Origin: DATCTV01 sp964400685
GTDB taxonomy: Bacteria; Desulfobacterota; Desulfomonilia; UBA1062
Direction: 5' to 3'
DNA length: 38,224 bases
NCBI GenBank assembly: GCA_964400685.1
Contig: CAYNVT010000031.1
Location: forward strand, 1 to 38,224
Positions 24,874 to 33,894 of this stretch are shown here, in pieces. The notes under the pieces were generated by a model. It was not told where the DNA came from and ran no database searches. It saw nothing but the letters and a program-made list of their open reading frames with translations. The position numbers were made by a program, and so were the translations under genes. Within the stretch, counting starts at the first letter, position 1; each line of letters starts with the position of its first letter.

Positions 24874-24948
24874 GTAACGTTACATATATTATTGCGATTA
24901 CCGTGCCAGTATTTATCGAATAAAAGCATGATCATAACATATTGTTAT
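24874..24948 (-). promoter_or_regulatory. Sigma-54-type promoter with two flanking palindromes
   Basis: On the minus strand TGGCACGGTAATCGCA (24908-24893) matches the sigma-54 consensus TGGCACG-N4-TTGCA except for one base. It has exactly ten bases between the -24 GG and the -12 GC. The predicted start is near 24881, about 30 bases before the zinc-ribbon ATG. A perfect 10-base palindrome GTAACGTTAC (24874-24883) sits at that start. ATAACA-TAT-TGTTAT (24934-24948) lies upstream and could bind a regulator. Confidence 0.55.
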
Positions 24949-25093
24949 CATTAACTTAATTGAAGAATATCCAGGAAGATTAGTTTTCACGTATGGCAGC
25001 ACACCCATAAATATCAAGGTTTTCATGGGGGGCTGACCATAAAAGGAACCGGTTTCAATATAACAGGCGTCCTGGGAATATGCTTTGGATTAC

Positions 25094-28000
25094 CTACTGA
25101 TTCTTCTTGATATCCTTATTCATACTGGGAAGTATTACGTCTTCCGGTCTTGTAAGAAGGTCTATGGGAAGATTGAGGACACGAAGCAGTGAGCTCGCAA
25201 CAGGGTGCGATATCGATACGGCAGGCAGATACTTAACCGATGGATCGTCAACCGGGCCTCTGACCTTGAGGCTTATAACGATTAGGGTGCCTTTATCCCC
25301 TGTAAGCACCCAGCCTACGATGGGTATCATGGCAACGGTCCTGTCAAAAGTTTCAAGAGGCTGAATACCCATTATGACATCCATGTAATTAGTCCTGAGC
25401 ATATACTTGCCCACTGCCGAGACCTGAAGCGAATTGCTGTCCAGATAGAAGTTTTCGAATGATACATATGAATCCCTTATGGTGAAATCGGCAGAGATGT
25501 GATTGTAGGGAAATCCCACATGAGTGAGGTCGAACTCACCCGATTTGATAATCTTATAGGGATTCAATACGCTGAATATTCTGGAAACGAGATTATATTT
25601 GTCAATTATACCGTTCACCGCCTTGAACTTCATATCCCCGTTTACTGCATCACCCGTGTTCCAGAGCCTTCCGTGCATGCTCATCGTACCTGTTATCCAC
25701 GGCTTTCCCTTGGATTGCATCTTCAGGGCTTCCGCTATAGGTGAGTTATCAATGCTGATATTAAGGTCATATGTCTTGCTGCCGGAGACAGGGACCATGA
25801 CCGAACCGGTAATAGTACCATAAGGCACCTTCAAATCCATCCCGAGGAGCTTTAAAACGCCGTTTTCAAGCAGAACGCCTGTGGATCCCTGTGGAATACT
25901 AATTCCTGAATAACTCAGGTTGGTGAATCTGACTTTGGCATCCACCTTTATTTTATCAAGAGAGCTGTCTGTCGAGGGCGGCTTGCCCTCCTCGCCAATT
26001 TTAAGGTCAGCCAATACAATATCTCCCTTGAATTCGGGAATATCATTAAGAACCAACAACCCGTTCAGTCTGGCATTTATTCCTGCTTGCACCAGCCTGA
26101 CATCATTAAGACTAAGGTTTTTCTTCTCCATTACCACATCGCCGTCGATCCTTGTGGGTGTTCCCTTATATTCAAGCTGGATATTATTTAGGTTCAATCT
26201 GCCGAGAAGGCTCGTCTCATCGCCGAGGCGTATGGAAAAGTTCCCTGATGCAACCCCGGTCCTGGGTATGAAATCCCCTTTCTTGATAATGTCAAACGTT
26301 GAAAGGTCTACACTGCCGGTAAGGCTGAAAGACGAGTATTCGTCACAGGTATAAATCGCGGTCTTAATTTTTGTTTCTCCAATGACCGTATTAAGCTCCG
26401 GTATATTGATGAAACTGCCCCGGCCTATCCTGGCGGAAAACTTTCCCGTCCCGGAAATTATACCGGTTTTTGGCTTTATCTGCGTACCGTACAGGGTGAA
26501 GTCTTTCGACTGGACTGTAGCGTTTCCTTCAAGGTCCGGCCATGTTCCCTTGCCCGATGCCGATATGGCAGTGTCCTTATCCAGGCTGAATGCCTCAGAA
26601 CCAGGTATTCCTCTTGCCTTAAGGTCATACGTAAAATTGATTTTGCCGAACGGGTCTTCGATATTCAGATTCAGGCTGTCAACCGGCTTGTCATCATAGG
26701 TACCCTTGACACTGGCAATAAGAGGCTTGAAGTATTCAGGGCCTTTCACTGTCCCGGAGAGATCCCTGATAACAGCATCATCCCAGTTAAGATCAACACC
26801 GTTCAGAACGGCGTTTCCTCTGACTCTTGCGCCTCCTGTCTTTTCCTCATAGAAAACCTGGGCCTTTGCGGTAATACGCCCGTCCTTGATCATCTTGACC
26901 GGGTCGAGGAATGTATTTACATCCATTGCAACCACACCTGCGCGCCAGGCCTGAATAAAGTCGGCCGCTTTCATGTCGAGGTCAGCTTCAACGTCTATCC
27001 TGAAGGCGTCCTTGTGTAAGGCCGGGAATCTCAAAACCACGGATTTAAGAGGTGAGCCGCCAGCCGTACCCGTGATGTTAAGGACATTGATATCCCCGTT
27101 CTTCGTCTCAAGATCAGCCTTGATGTTCCTTATTATATTCCCCGGCCTTGAACTGAAGGTGAGGCCTCTTACAGCCAGAGCTATATCAAGGTCAGTTATG
27201 CATGTTTCGAACGTATCGAAATCTTTGACCTTGCCCCTGAAACTGGCATGGCCGATTTTGGCACTGCCTTTTCTTGCCTGTTTTTTCAGAAGGAGGAACA
27301 GCCAGTCCGGAAATTCCTTTACCGGCAGGAATTCAACAAAGGGCTCATAATCGAATTCATCCGAAACTATATTCAAATCAAGGAACATATCCCCTTTTTT
27401 ATCAATGCCCTTTATCCCAGCAGCTCCGGTAAAATTTATAAGGTTGGATTTAACCTGAAGGTCTTTTATGACAATATCTTTAGTATCGGTCATAACACTG
27501 GATTTCATGCCAAGGCGCTCGACTTTTGCCCCCCAGGGAAGGCCGAGCTTTGTCAGTTCCAGACTTGAATCGCAGAGAAAAGTATCACCTTTTTTGTTGA
27601 AACCGGCCTGAAGTCCAAGAAAATCAGTCTTTATGCCCCAGGGAAGATTGAGCCCGTTAAATACGACAGAGGCTTCGCCCGACACATCATTGTTCTTTGT
27701 TACGAATGAAACCGTGCCGCCCAGATGTCCGGCAAAACCTTTATCCAGCCCGGAAAGGTTAAGGTTTTTCAATTGCGCCTCGCCTTTCCAGGAACCCGCC
27801 GACTTGAGCGCTGCAAACCTGATATCGCCGCCGAGCGCTTCGGCGTTCAGGTCGGCCAGGTAGGAACTTGCGGAACCTCTTATGTTGTCAATCTTAACGA
27901 ACTTGTCTTTGTAATAGATAATGCATGTGGCTCTGTTTGTTCTTAAAAGCGGCAGTTCGGGTGATTTTTCCTCTTTCTTTATATTATCCGCATGGACGAT

Positions 28001-28336
28001 GATGTAAGGATTGACCAGGTCAACCGATTTGATGCCATGCCTGCCGAAAAGAAGACCCCATTTTGAAAACCGGGCGGTTATTGAATCAGCTTTAAAATAA
28101 ATTTCATCCGGGCTGCCGAACTCTATCCCTGAAACTGTTACATAAGGGTTGCCGAAAAGTTCCAGGTGAATATCACCGATGATGATTTTTTTGCCAAGCT
28201 CATCGCTTATAGCGTCTTCGGCAATAGTCCTCATCCTTTCAGGAGTTATGTAATACCATGCAGCCAGGAACCCCGCTGCAATAATTATGATCACCGCAAG
28301 CAGCAGGACAATAATGGTCTTAATGATTTTTTTCAT
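25094..28336 (-). CDS. Large AsmA-like envelope protein
   Basis: A 1080-residue protein. An N-terminal membrane anchor (KKIIKTIIVLLLAVIIIIAA) is followed by AsmA-type sequence (YYITPERMRTIAEDAISDEL, GDIHLELFGNPYVTVSGIEF). A very long beta-repeat region comes next, and the typical C-terminal AsmA_2 end (MGIQPLETFDRTVAMIPIVG, WVLTGDKGTLIVISLKVRG, PVDDPSVKYLP). AsmA-like proteins of this size (YhdP, TamB, YdbH relatives) are predicted to form grooves that move phospholipids between the inner and outer membranes. The ATG at 28336 with GGAA upstream was chosen; the longer frame enters the divergent promoter region. Confidence 0.88.
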   Translation of the reverse strand: MKKIIKTIIVLLLAVIIIIAAGFLAAWYYITPERMRTIAEDAISDELGKKIIIGDIHLELFGNPYVTVSGIEFGSPDEIYFKADSITARFSKWGLLFGRHGIKSVDLVNPYIIVHADNIKKEEKSPELPLLRTNRATCIIYYKDKFVKIDNIRGSASSYLADLNAEALGGDIRFAALKSAGSWKGEAQLKNLNLSGLDKGFAGHLGGTVSFVTKNNDVSGEASVVFNGLNLPWGIKTDFLGLQAGFNKKGDTFLCDSSLELTKLGLPWGAKVERLGMKSSVMTDTKDIVIKDLQVKSNLINFTGAAGIKGIDKKGDMFLDLNIVSDEFDYEPFVEFLPVKEFPDWLFLLLKKQARKGSAKIGHASFRGKVKDFDTFETCITDLDIALAVRGLTFSSRPGNIIRNIKADLETKNGDINVLNITGTAGGSPLKSVVLRFPALHKDAFRIDVEADLDMKAADFIQAWRAGVVAMDVNTFLDPVKMIKDGRITAKAQVFYEEKTGGARVRGNAVLNGVDLNWDDAVIRDLSGTVKGPEYFKPLIASVKGTYDDKPVDSLNLNIEDPFGKINFTYDLKARGIPGSEAFSLDKDTAISASGKGTWPDLEGNATVQSKDFTLYGTQIKPKTGIISGTGKFSARIGRGSFINIPELNTVIGETKIKTAIYTCDEYSSFSLTGSVDLSTFDIIKKGDFIPRTGVASGNFSIRLGDETSLLGRLNLNNIQLEYKGTPTRIDGDVVMEKKNLSLNDVRLVQAGINARLNGLLVLNDIPEFKGDIVLADLKIGEEGKPPSTDSSLDKIKVDAKVRFTNLSYSGISIPQGSTGVLLENGVLKLLGMDLKVPYGTITGSVMVPVSGSKTYDLNISIDNSPIAEALKMQSKGKPWITGTMSMHGRLWNTGDAVNGDMKFKAVNGIIDKYNLVSRIFSVLNPYKIIKSGEFDLTHVGFPYNHISADFTIRDSYVSFENFYLDSNSLQVSAVGKYMLRTNYMDVIMGIQPLETFDRTVAMIPIVGWVLTGDKGTLIVISLKVRGPVDDPSVKYLPAVSISHPVASSLLRVLNLPIDLLTRPEDVILPSMNKDIKKNQ

Positions 28337-28365
28337 GCGCACTTTTCCAAATAGTACATTTGTCC

Positions 28366-28371
28366 TATAAT
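28366..28371 (+). promoter_or_regulatory. Possible -10 element for the M16 gene pair
   Basis: A perfect TATAAT lies 55 bases before the M16 start codon. The -35 at the right distance (TTTTCC) is poor, so either an activator or another element would be needed. It is in the 89-base divergent region shared with the AsmA-like gene. Confidence 0.3.
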
Positions 28372-28425
28372 AAGCAATACCTTGCTCAAGCAACAGGTTA
28401 TACGCCTGCAGGAGAGGAGAAACAG

Positions 28426-29898
28426 ATGAATGCTTGTGTGAATACTAAAAAAACAGGGTTTGTGGCGACGCTCATTATTATGGTCCTGCTTTTCGTTAAT
28501 GAAAATCTGCAGGCAACTGAAATGCCCGATGTCGAAAGGTATGTACTTGATAACGGCATGACGTTCCTTCTGCTCCCCAGGGATTCCAGTTCGGTCTCTT
28601 TCGAGGTCAGGGTCAAGGTCGGCAGCATAGACGAGCAGACGGGAAAGACCGGGTTGTCCCACATGCTGGAGCATATGATGTTCAAAGGGACCAGAACCAT
28701 AGGCACATTTGACTACCGTAAGGAAAAAAAGCTTCTGGATAAGATGGATGCCGTTGCGGAAAAGATGAAAACCGCTTCACCTGTACAGAGCGCACAATTG
28801 AACGAGCAGATGGCCTCTCTCATAAAGGAGGCATCGGCCCTGCAGATACCAGGAGAGCTTGACAGGCTGTATTCGCTTGCAGGGGGCGTAGGCCTTAACG
28901 CCTCCACCTCCGCCGACATGACCTCATATCACGTTAGCCTGCCCAGAGGCAGGGTGGAATTCTGGGCGGCTATCGAGAGCGAGAGGATGAGAAAGCCAGT
29001 ATTCAGGGAATTTTATACGGAAAGGGATGTTGTCCTGAAAGAACGCTCCCAGAGGGTTGACCTTTCAGATGAAGGGACTTTGTTTGAAAAATTCCTTCTA
29101 CATTCCTTCGAGACTTCTCCTTACAGGTACCCTGTCATAGGGTTCAGAAAGGATATCGAAGGCCTGACCACCAGAGACCTCGAGGACTACTACTTCGAAC
29201 ACTACATCCCCAGGAATATGGTGGTCGCAATAGCAGGCGGATTCGACTCCATAGAGACAAAAAAGATCCTGGCAAGATATTTCGGTAAGATTCAAAACAG
29301 GGACAAGCCCGGGACCATTATCACGGATGAGCCGGTACGCAGGGCGGATATAAAAATCAGGATATCATCCAAAGAGCAGCCGAATATCATCATAGGGGTT
29401 CAAAAACCGAAACTTCCAAGCATTGACGACACCTGTTTTGATGTGATCGAGCAGGTTTTGACGGGCGGCGAGACCTCAAGGCTTGTCAAGGCGCTGATCA
29501 AAAAGGGGCTTGCCTCGGATGTAAGCGCATACAACGGTTTGCCCGGCAGCAGGCTTGACAATCTTTTCCTTATCTCGGCCAACCCTGTAACCCCGTATAC
29601 GAATAAGGAGCTTGAAGATATTATATGGAAAGAGATCGAACTTCTCAACAAAGAAGGCATTACAAAGGACGAGCTTGATCAGACCGTAAGGGTTCTTACG
29701 AAATCAATTCTCTCATCCCTTGAAACCGATGCCGGAGCCGCATCCGTCCTGTCCATATACGAAATCCTGGCAGGAGACTGGAGATATGTTTTCAGAAATC
29801 TCGAAGTCCTGCAAGGACTCACCCTGGAGCAGATCAAGGAATGTTCGGCAAGATACCTTGTAAGGGGAAAAGCGACCACTGCATATCTGGAGGATTGA
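28426..29898 (+). CDS. M16 family zinc metallopeptidase (catalytic member)
   Basis: A 490-residue exported protein. A signal anchor (GFVATLIIMVLLFVNENLQA) is followed by an M16 peptidase domain with the inverted zinc motif HMLEH (His79, Glu82, His83). The distal glutamate is probably in WAAIESERM. About 60 residues of charged helix are inserted between these, as in other bacterial periplasmic M16 proteins. The second half is the inactive-like M16 C domain (ITDEPVRRADIKIR, EQVLTGGETSRLVKAL). Such enzymes degrade peptides or process periplasmic proteins. AGGAGAGGAG lies before the ATG; the next gene starts one base after the stop. Confidence 0.9.
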   Translation: MNACVNTKKTGFVATLIIMVLLFVNENLQATEMPDVERYVLDNGMTFLLLPRDSSSVSFEVRVKVGSIDEQTGKTGLSHMLEHMMFKGTRTIGTFDYRKEKKLLDKMDAVAEKMKTASPVQSAQLNEQMASLIKEASALQIPGELDRLYSLAGGVGLNASTSADMTSYHVSLPRGRVEFWAAIESERMRKPVFREFYTERDVVLKERSQRVDLSDEGTLFEKFLLHSFETSPYRYPVIGFRKDIEGLTTRDLEDYYFEHYIPRNMVVAIAGGFDSIETKKILARYFGKIQNRDKPGTIITDEPVRRADIKIRISSKEQPNIIIGVQKPKLPSIDDTCFDVIEQVLTGGETSRLVKALIKKGLASDVSAYNGLPGSRLDNLFLISANPVTPYTNKELEDIIWKEIELLNKEGITKDELDQTVRVLTKSILSSLETDAGAASVLSIYEILAGDWRYVFRNLEVLQGLTLEQIKECSARYLVRGKATTAYLED

Positions 29899-29899
29899 T

Positions 29900-31198
29900 A
29901 TGAAAAAGGCCTTAATAATTTTTGCAGCACTATTTATTGCAGGATGTGCGACAGCATCGAACCCCAGGCTCCTTGCAGAAAAACCGGTCAGTGCAGCCCC
30001 TCCCACAGCGCCTCTTGTTGACGGTATATACAGGCTTGAAGGTACGGGTGTGACCCATGTCGCCATGCTTTTTCCGGGCGGGACAATCCTTGATAAAAAA
30101 GGCCGTGAAGGAACCGCTGCGCTCCTTTGTTCCTCGCTTGTCACGGGAGGCACAAAAGACATCGGCCCGGAAGAAATGGATAAACTCCTTGACTCTCTGG
30201 CAATAGATATTTCCATCTCCCCACAGAGGGATTACACCATGGTATGGATGTCCTTTTTACCTGATGTCTCGGATAAGGTAATCAGGCTGCTCATCGACAT
30301 TATCAGGACCCCGCGCCTCGATCCACAGAGGGTCGAACTGGCCCGCGGCATCATGAAAGACAGTATCATTCGTAAGGACGACGAGGCAATCGAGCAGGCT
30401 TTTATTATTTACCGTAAGCACTATTACAGGGATGACCCAAGGGCTGAAGAACCAACGGCGAAGAGCGTAGATGCAATAACAAAAGAGGACATGCTTAAAA
30501 TCCACAGTGAGATATTCAGTTCAAAGCCGCTTATAGGAATAATCGGAAGACTCGACGATAAAAACACACTGCTGTTAAAAAACGAATTCACCGGAAATTT
30601 TTCGGTATCGACTCTTACGTATCCGCCCAACCCCGACTATGGCACGTTCACGGGCAGCGCGAACCAGAAGCAGTGCGTCGTTCTTATGATACACAAGGCG
30701 CCCGCCATGACTGACTCAACATATGCAGCGACTGTCGCCGCGGACCTTATAATAGGTTCAGGAGGTTTCAACTCTCTGCTGGTCAAGGAGGTCCGGACAA
30801 AGGCCGGGCTGGCATATTCTGCGAACAGCTTCTACCAGGCCTCACTTCTGTGGGGCGCATCCGGCATAATTGTCATAACCGAGCCGAAAGAACTCCAAAA
30901 CGTGAAGGATGCCATCGCACGCACGTTCTCTCAGGCTGAAAATGGCATCACTGAAGAAGAGCTGAGCTGGGCCAAGGCGGCCATAACAAACAGAGCGGCA
31001 ACCGAGTACAACACGCCGGGCGGCATAATATCGCATTCAATGGGCTATGCGTTCCAGGACATTCCTGCGGGTTTCGATGAAAAATTTCTGGCTGACATTG
31101 CAGCTCTCACACTGACTGATGTCCGGAAAGCAGCCTCATCACTTATAAAAGGCCCCTGGGTCGAGGTGATGATAAACCCTCCGGTAACCAACAAGTAA
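29900..31198 (+). CDS. M16-family lipoprotein without the zinc motif
   Basis: A 432-residue protein with a lipobox signal (KKALIIFAALFIAGC), hence predicted to be membrane-anchored. It has an M16-like two-domain fold. At the position of HxxEH it reads REGTAALLCSSLVTGG, so the zinc ligands are gone. The C-terminal half keeps LIIGSGGFNSLLVKEVRTKAGLAYSA, which in active/inactive M16 pairs helps bind substrate. By analogy with mitochondrial MPP and Sphingomonas heterodimers, it probably pairs with the upstream catalytic member. The one-base gap supports coexpression. Confidence 0.87.
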   Translation: MKKALIIFAALFIAGCATASNPRLLAEKPVSAAPPTAPLVDGIYRLEGTGVTHVAMLFPGGTILDKKGREGTAALLCSSLVTGGTKDIGPEEMDKLLDSLAIDISISPQRDYTMVWMSFLPDVSDKVIRLLIDIIRTPRLDPQRVELARGIMKDSIIRKDDEAIEQAFIIYRKHYYRDDPRAEEPTAKSVDAITKEDMLKIHSEIFSSKPLIGIIGRLDDKNTLLLKNEFTGNFSVSTLTYPPNPDYGTFTGSANQKQCVVLMIHKAPAMTDSTYAATVAADLIIGSGGFNSLLVKEVRTKAGLAYSANSFYQASLLWGASGIIVITEPKELQNVKDAIARTFSQAENGITEEELSWAKAAITNRAATEYNTPGGIISHSMGYAFQDIPAGFDEKFLADIAALTLTDVRKAASSLIKGPWVEVMINPPVTNK

Positions 31199-31306
31199 AG
31201 TCTTCAGGACTGCAAATGAGATTCGTTGTTGGTCATGGTTTATAATAAAAAATTTCTCACATAGGTGTTTCAAGAAGAGGAGAACGTTTCTGACAGTACG
31301 GCGGCT

Positions 31307-31960
31307 CTAATCCTGGATGACATTAAGGGCAAATTCCATGTCGCTTGCCAACAGTTCGCTGACAGCCTTCACACCCTGCTTCACATTTCTCTTCTTGATG
31401 GATTCGTTGATTTTACGCAGATGGCTTAGCGTTCCTTCAATATTGATGACTCTCTGCTTCAGTGCCATATGCTGCACTCTCATAATGCTGGGCACCAGAT
31501 CCATGATGATTTCCTTAATGAGCTGGTTATCGTTGACCTCAAGGCAGATCATTGCATACTCAAATCGCACATCGTAATAGGCGTCTTCGTCGCGGTCAGG
31601 GTAGAGGCTCTCAATCTTTTCGAGTGCGGCATCAAGCCTACTGATTCGATCCCCGTCGGAGTTGAGTATAACCTGTCGCAGGATAAGGGTGTACAGCACC
31701 TGCAGAACTTCATAGAGCCAGCGTATGTACTGTTTGGAGAGCGGCGTGACCCGTGCTCCCTGGCGCGGAATGAGCTCGACCAGTCTGTTTCTCTGAAGGG
31801 ATTGCAAAGCTTCCCGGATCGGGATACGGCTTACACCCAAGTCCTTTGCAAGATGCGCTTCCCGTATCCATTCACCCGGCTTGAGATATCCCCTGACAAT
31901 CTGTTCCGTCAGATACCTGGTGATCTGATTCGGGAGACTGTCTGAAATTCTAAAATTCAT
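31307..31960 (-). CDS. GntR family transcriptional regulator
   Basis: A 217-residue protein. The N-terminal winged helix-turn-helix of the GntR family (about residues 10-75: QIVRGYLKPGEWIREAHLAK, DLGVSRIPIREALQSLQRNR, LVELIPRQGARVTPLS) is clear. A helical FCD-like effector domain follows. These repressors usually sense an organic acid or acyl-CoA. It diverges from the acyl-CoA ligase operon across about 250 bases. Palindromes of the kind bound by GntR proteins overlap the ligase promoter, so it is likely the local regulator. No good ribosome-binding site is visible. Confidence 0.9.
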   Translation of the reverse strand: MNFRISDSLPNQITRYLTEQIVRGYLKPGEWIREAHLAKDLGVSRIPIREALQSLQRNRLVELIPRQGARVTPLSKQYIRWLYEVLQVLYTLILRQVILNSDGDRISRLDAALEKIESLYPDRDEDAYYDVRFEYAMICLEVNDNQLIKEIIMDLVPSIMRVQHMALKQRVINIEGTLSHLRKINESIKKRNVKQGVKAVSELLASDMEFALNVIQD

Positions 31961-32050
31961 AGATATTGTGTTTTCCCTTCCTCGCCAGAGATCCTTGCAT
32001 CATCTGATTACACCTTATATCGGCGCCATTAATACGCACAATAAGTTGCT

Positions 32051-32091
32051 TGTCAATGAGCAAGTGGACATTTGGACCATGGTCATTGACA
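32051..32091. promoter_or_regulatory. Perfect 9-bp inverted repeat in the gntR/ligase divergent region
   Basis: TGTCAATGA (32051-32059) and TCATTGACA (32083-32091) are exact reverse complements separated by 23 bases. Each arm contains TTGACA pointing outward. On the minus strand it is followed after 16 bases by TATTAA, a plausible gntR promoter. The repeat may be an operator or a coincidence of -35 elements. The rest of the 248-base gap holds the ligase promoter. Confidence 0.45.
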
Positions 32092-32137
32092 GTGAAAGAA
32101 ACTCAACAGAGGGCTGAATAACAAGAAAGTATAGAGA

Positions 32138-32190
32138 TTGACAAAGATGTTAGAAATAGTATATTGTATACAATAAACAATGATTGTTTA
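32138..32190 (+). promoter_or_regulatory. Acyl-CoA ligase operon promoter with two overlapping palindromic operators
   Basis: TTGACA (32138-32143), a 16-base spacer and TATATT (32160-32165) form a good sigma-70 promoter. TATTGTATACAATA (32162-32175), a perfect 14-base palindrome with the TTGTATACAA core common for FadR/GntR-type regulators, covers the -10 and start region. A second perfect palindrome TAAACAAT-G-ATTGTTTA (32174-32190) overlaps its end. Binding there should block transcription. The ligase ATG is 19 bases further on behind GGGAGG. Confidence 0.65.
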
Positions 32191-32208
32191 TTTCACTGGG
32201 AGGTAATC

Positions 32209-33894
32209 ATGAATGACGTTTATTCAGAAAAACCATGGATTTCTTCTTACGACAAAGAGGTTCAGGAATCGCTGGAATATCCGGACGTCTCCTATCAGGA
32301 TTTCATAAGGGATGCATTTGATAAGGTGTCAGGCAGGGACGCTCTTCACTATATGGGGAGGGCGTTTAATTATCGGATGCTGGACAACCTGTCGAACAGG
32401 TTCGCTCATTTCCTTGAGGGTGAAGGCTCTCTCCCCGGCGACTTCATCGCTGTCCACACGCCCAATATCCCTGCCTGCTATATTTCACTCGTTGGAATCC
32501 AGAAGGCGGGGTGCATATATCAGGGTGTGAGCCCTCTCCTCACTCCGGAAGAACTCGAATACCAGCTGAATGATTCCGGCGCCAAGGTCATAGTCACCCT
32601 CGACCTCCTTTTCGCCAGAGTCGCCGACGTGGCAAAAAAAACTTCAATTAAAACAATCGTGGTTACCTCCATTGCCGATTATCTCCCGCTATTCAAGAAG
32701 ATCCCGGGTTTGCTTATGAAGAAAATACCGACAGCTCCGGTTGGTGATGTGCCGGGGATCCGTGTAGTACGTTTCACGAAATCCCTTCAGGGAAAGCCTG
32801 ATAATTTTGTGAACAAAAAATCCGCTCCGTCGAGCCCGTGCGTGATGGTATACACCGGAGGCACGACCGGCAATCCGAAGGGGGCCCTGCTGACCCACAG
32901 AAATCTGGTCAGGCACATTATCCAGAATCAGGTTTGGTACGGATTCAGGAAAGGAGGAGAAACCCTTGTATGTCCGTATCCCATGTTCCACATGGCGGGG
33001 TGTTTTATCACCATGACAAGCATTGCCCTGGGATGTACGTATGTCATGGTGCCAAACCCGCGCGATATGGGTTCCATGGTATCAGCCATCAGGCGCTACA
33101 AACCCTCCGCTATTCTTGCCGTACCGACCATATACCTCGAGATGATGAAACTCCCGGAGTTTAGAAAAGCAGATCTAAGTAAAGTCAAATATTTCATAAG
33201 CGGTTCGGCACCGTTCCCTGCCGAGAATATAAAAGAGTTCGAAACGCTTACCGGCGGCAAGCTGATCGAAACCTACGGTCTGACAGAAACCACGACTTGT
33301 ATTGCCGCTCCCCCATTCAACGGAGTGAAAAAGGTAGGCTCTGTCGGAATCCCATTCATGGACACCGGTGTAAAGATAGTAGACCCAGATACGGGCGAAC
33401 CGGTTCCTTTTGGCGAGCCCGGCGAGATCATTGTCTCCGGACCTCAGGTTTTTTCAGGCTATCACAACCAGCCCGAAGAAACGGCGAATGTGCTCAATGA
33501 GGGCTGGTTCCGCACCGGAGACGTAGGTATTATGGATGATAAAGGGTATCTTTCAATCGTGGACCGGATCAAAGATATGGTGAATGTTTCCGGCTTCAAG
33601 GTATTCACCCGTGTGGTGGATGAAGTGCTGGTTGAACACCCGGACATCGCCATGGCGGCGACCGTCGGACTGCCCGATGCAAAGAGACCGGGCTCCGAGA
33701 TCGTGGCCTCCGCCGTTGTCCTCAAACCCGGCGTGAAAGGAAGCGAAGAACTCAAGTCCGATATCTTATCCTATTTGCAGAAGAGGCTTGCACCTTACAA
33801 GATACCGAAGAAGATAGAATTTTTTGACCATCTACCGCTCAGTAATGTCGGCAAAGTACTGAAAAAAGATCTTAGAAAGGTGTTGGGCGGATGA
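32209..33894 (+). CDS. AMP-dependent acyl-CoA ligase (FadD-like)
   Basis: A 561-residue ANL-superfamily enzyme that activates a carboxylic acid with ATP to an acyl-adenylate and then the CoA thioester. The P-loop YTGGTTGNPKG spans residues 215-225. Further motifs are ETYGLTETTT, the hinge GWFRTGDVGIMDDKGYLSIVDR (as GWFRTGDVG and YLSIVDRIKDM) and the C-terminal catalytic lysine in NVGKVLKKDLRK. The chain resembles medium- or long-chain and aryl acid ligases; the substrate is not readable. GGGAGG before the ATG at 32209 fixes the start; a longer frame begins inside the operator. It is the first gene of the catabolic operon. Confidence 0.92.
   Translation: MNDVYSEKPWISSYDKEVQESLEYPDVSYQDFIRDAFDKVSGRDALHYMGRAFNYRMLDNLSNRFAHFLEGEGSLPGDFIAVHTPNIPACYISLVGIQKAGCIYQGVSPLLTPEELEYQLNDSGAKVIVTLDLLFARVADVAKKTSIKTIVVTSIADYLPLFKKIPGLLMKKIPTAPVGDVPGIRVVRFTKSLQGKPDNFVNKKSAPSSPCVMVYTGGTTGNPKGALLTHRNLVRHIIQNQVWYGFRKGGETLVCPYPMFHMAGCFITMTSIALGCTYVMVPNPRDMGSMVSAIRRYKPSAILAVPTIYLEMMKLPEFRKADLSKVKYFISGSAPFPAENIKEFETLTGGKLIETYGLTETTTCIAAPPFNGVKKVGSVGIPFMDTGVKIVDPDTGEPVPFGEPGEIIVSGPQVFSGYHNQPEETANVLNEGWFRTGDVGIMDDKGYLSIVDRIKDMVNVSGFKVFTRVVDEVLVEHPDIAMAATVGLPDAKRPGSEIVASAVVLKPGVKGSEELKSDILSYLQKRLAPYKIPKKIEFFDHLPLSNVGKVLKKDLRKVLGG

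Noticed and set aside
24451..24954. 167-codon open frame on the plus strand
   Set aside because: It overlaps in antisense two minus-strand genes with strong ribosome-binding sites and covers their promoter; the translation is not protein-like.
31199..31306. Terminator between the M16 pair and gntR
   Set aside because: Only a short AGTC..GACT repeat without a T tract is present; nothing convincing was seen in these 108 bases.
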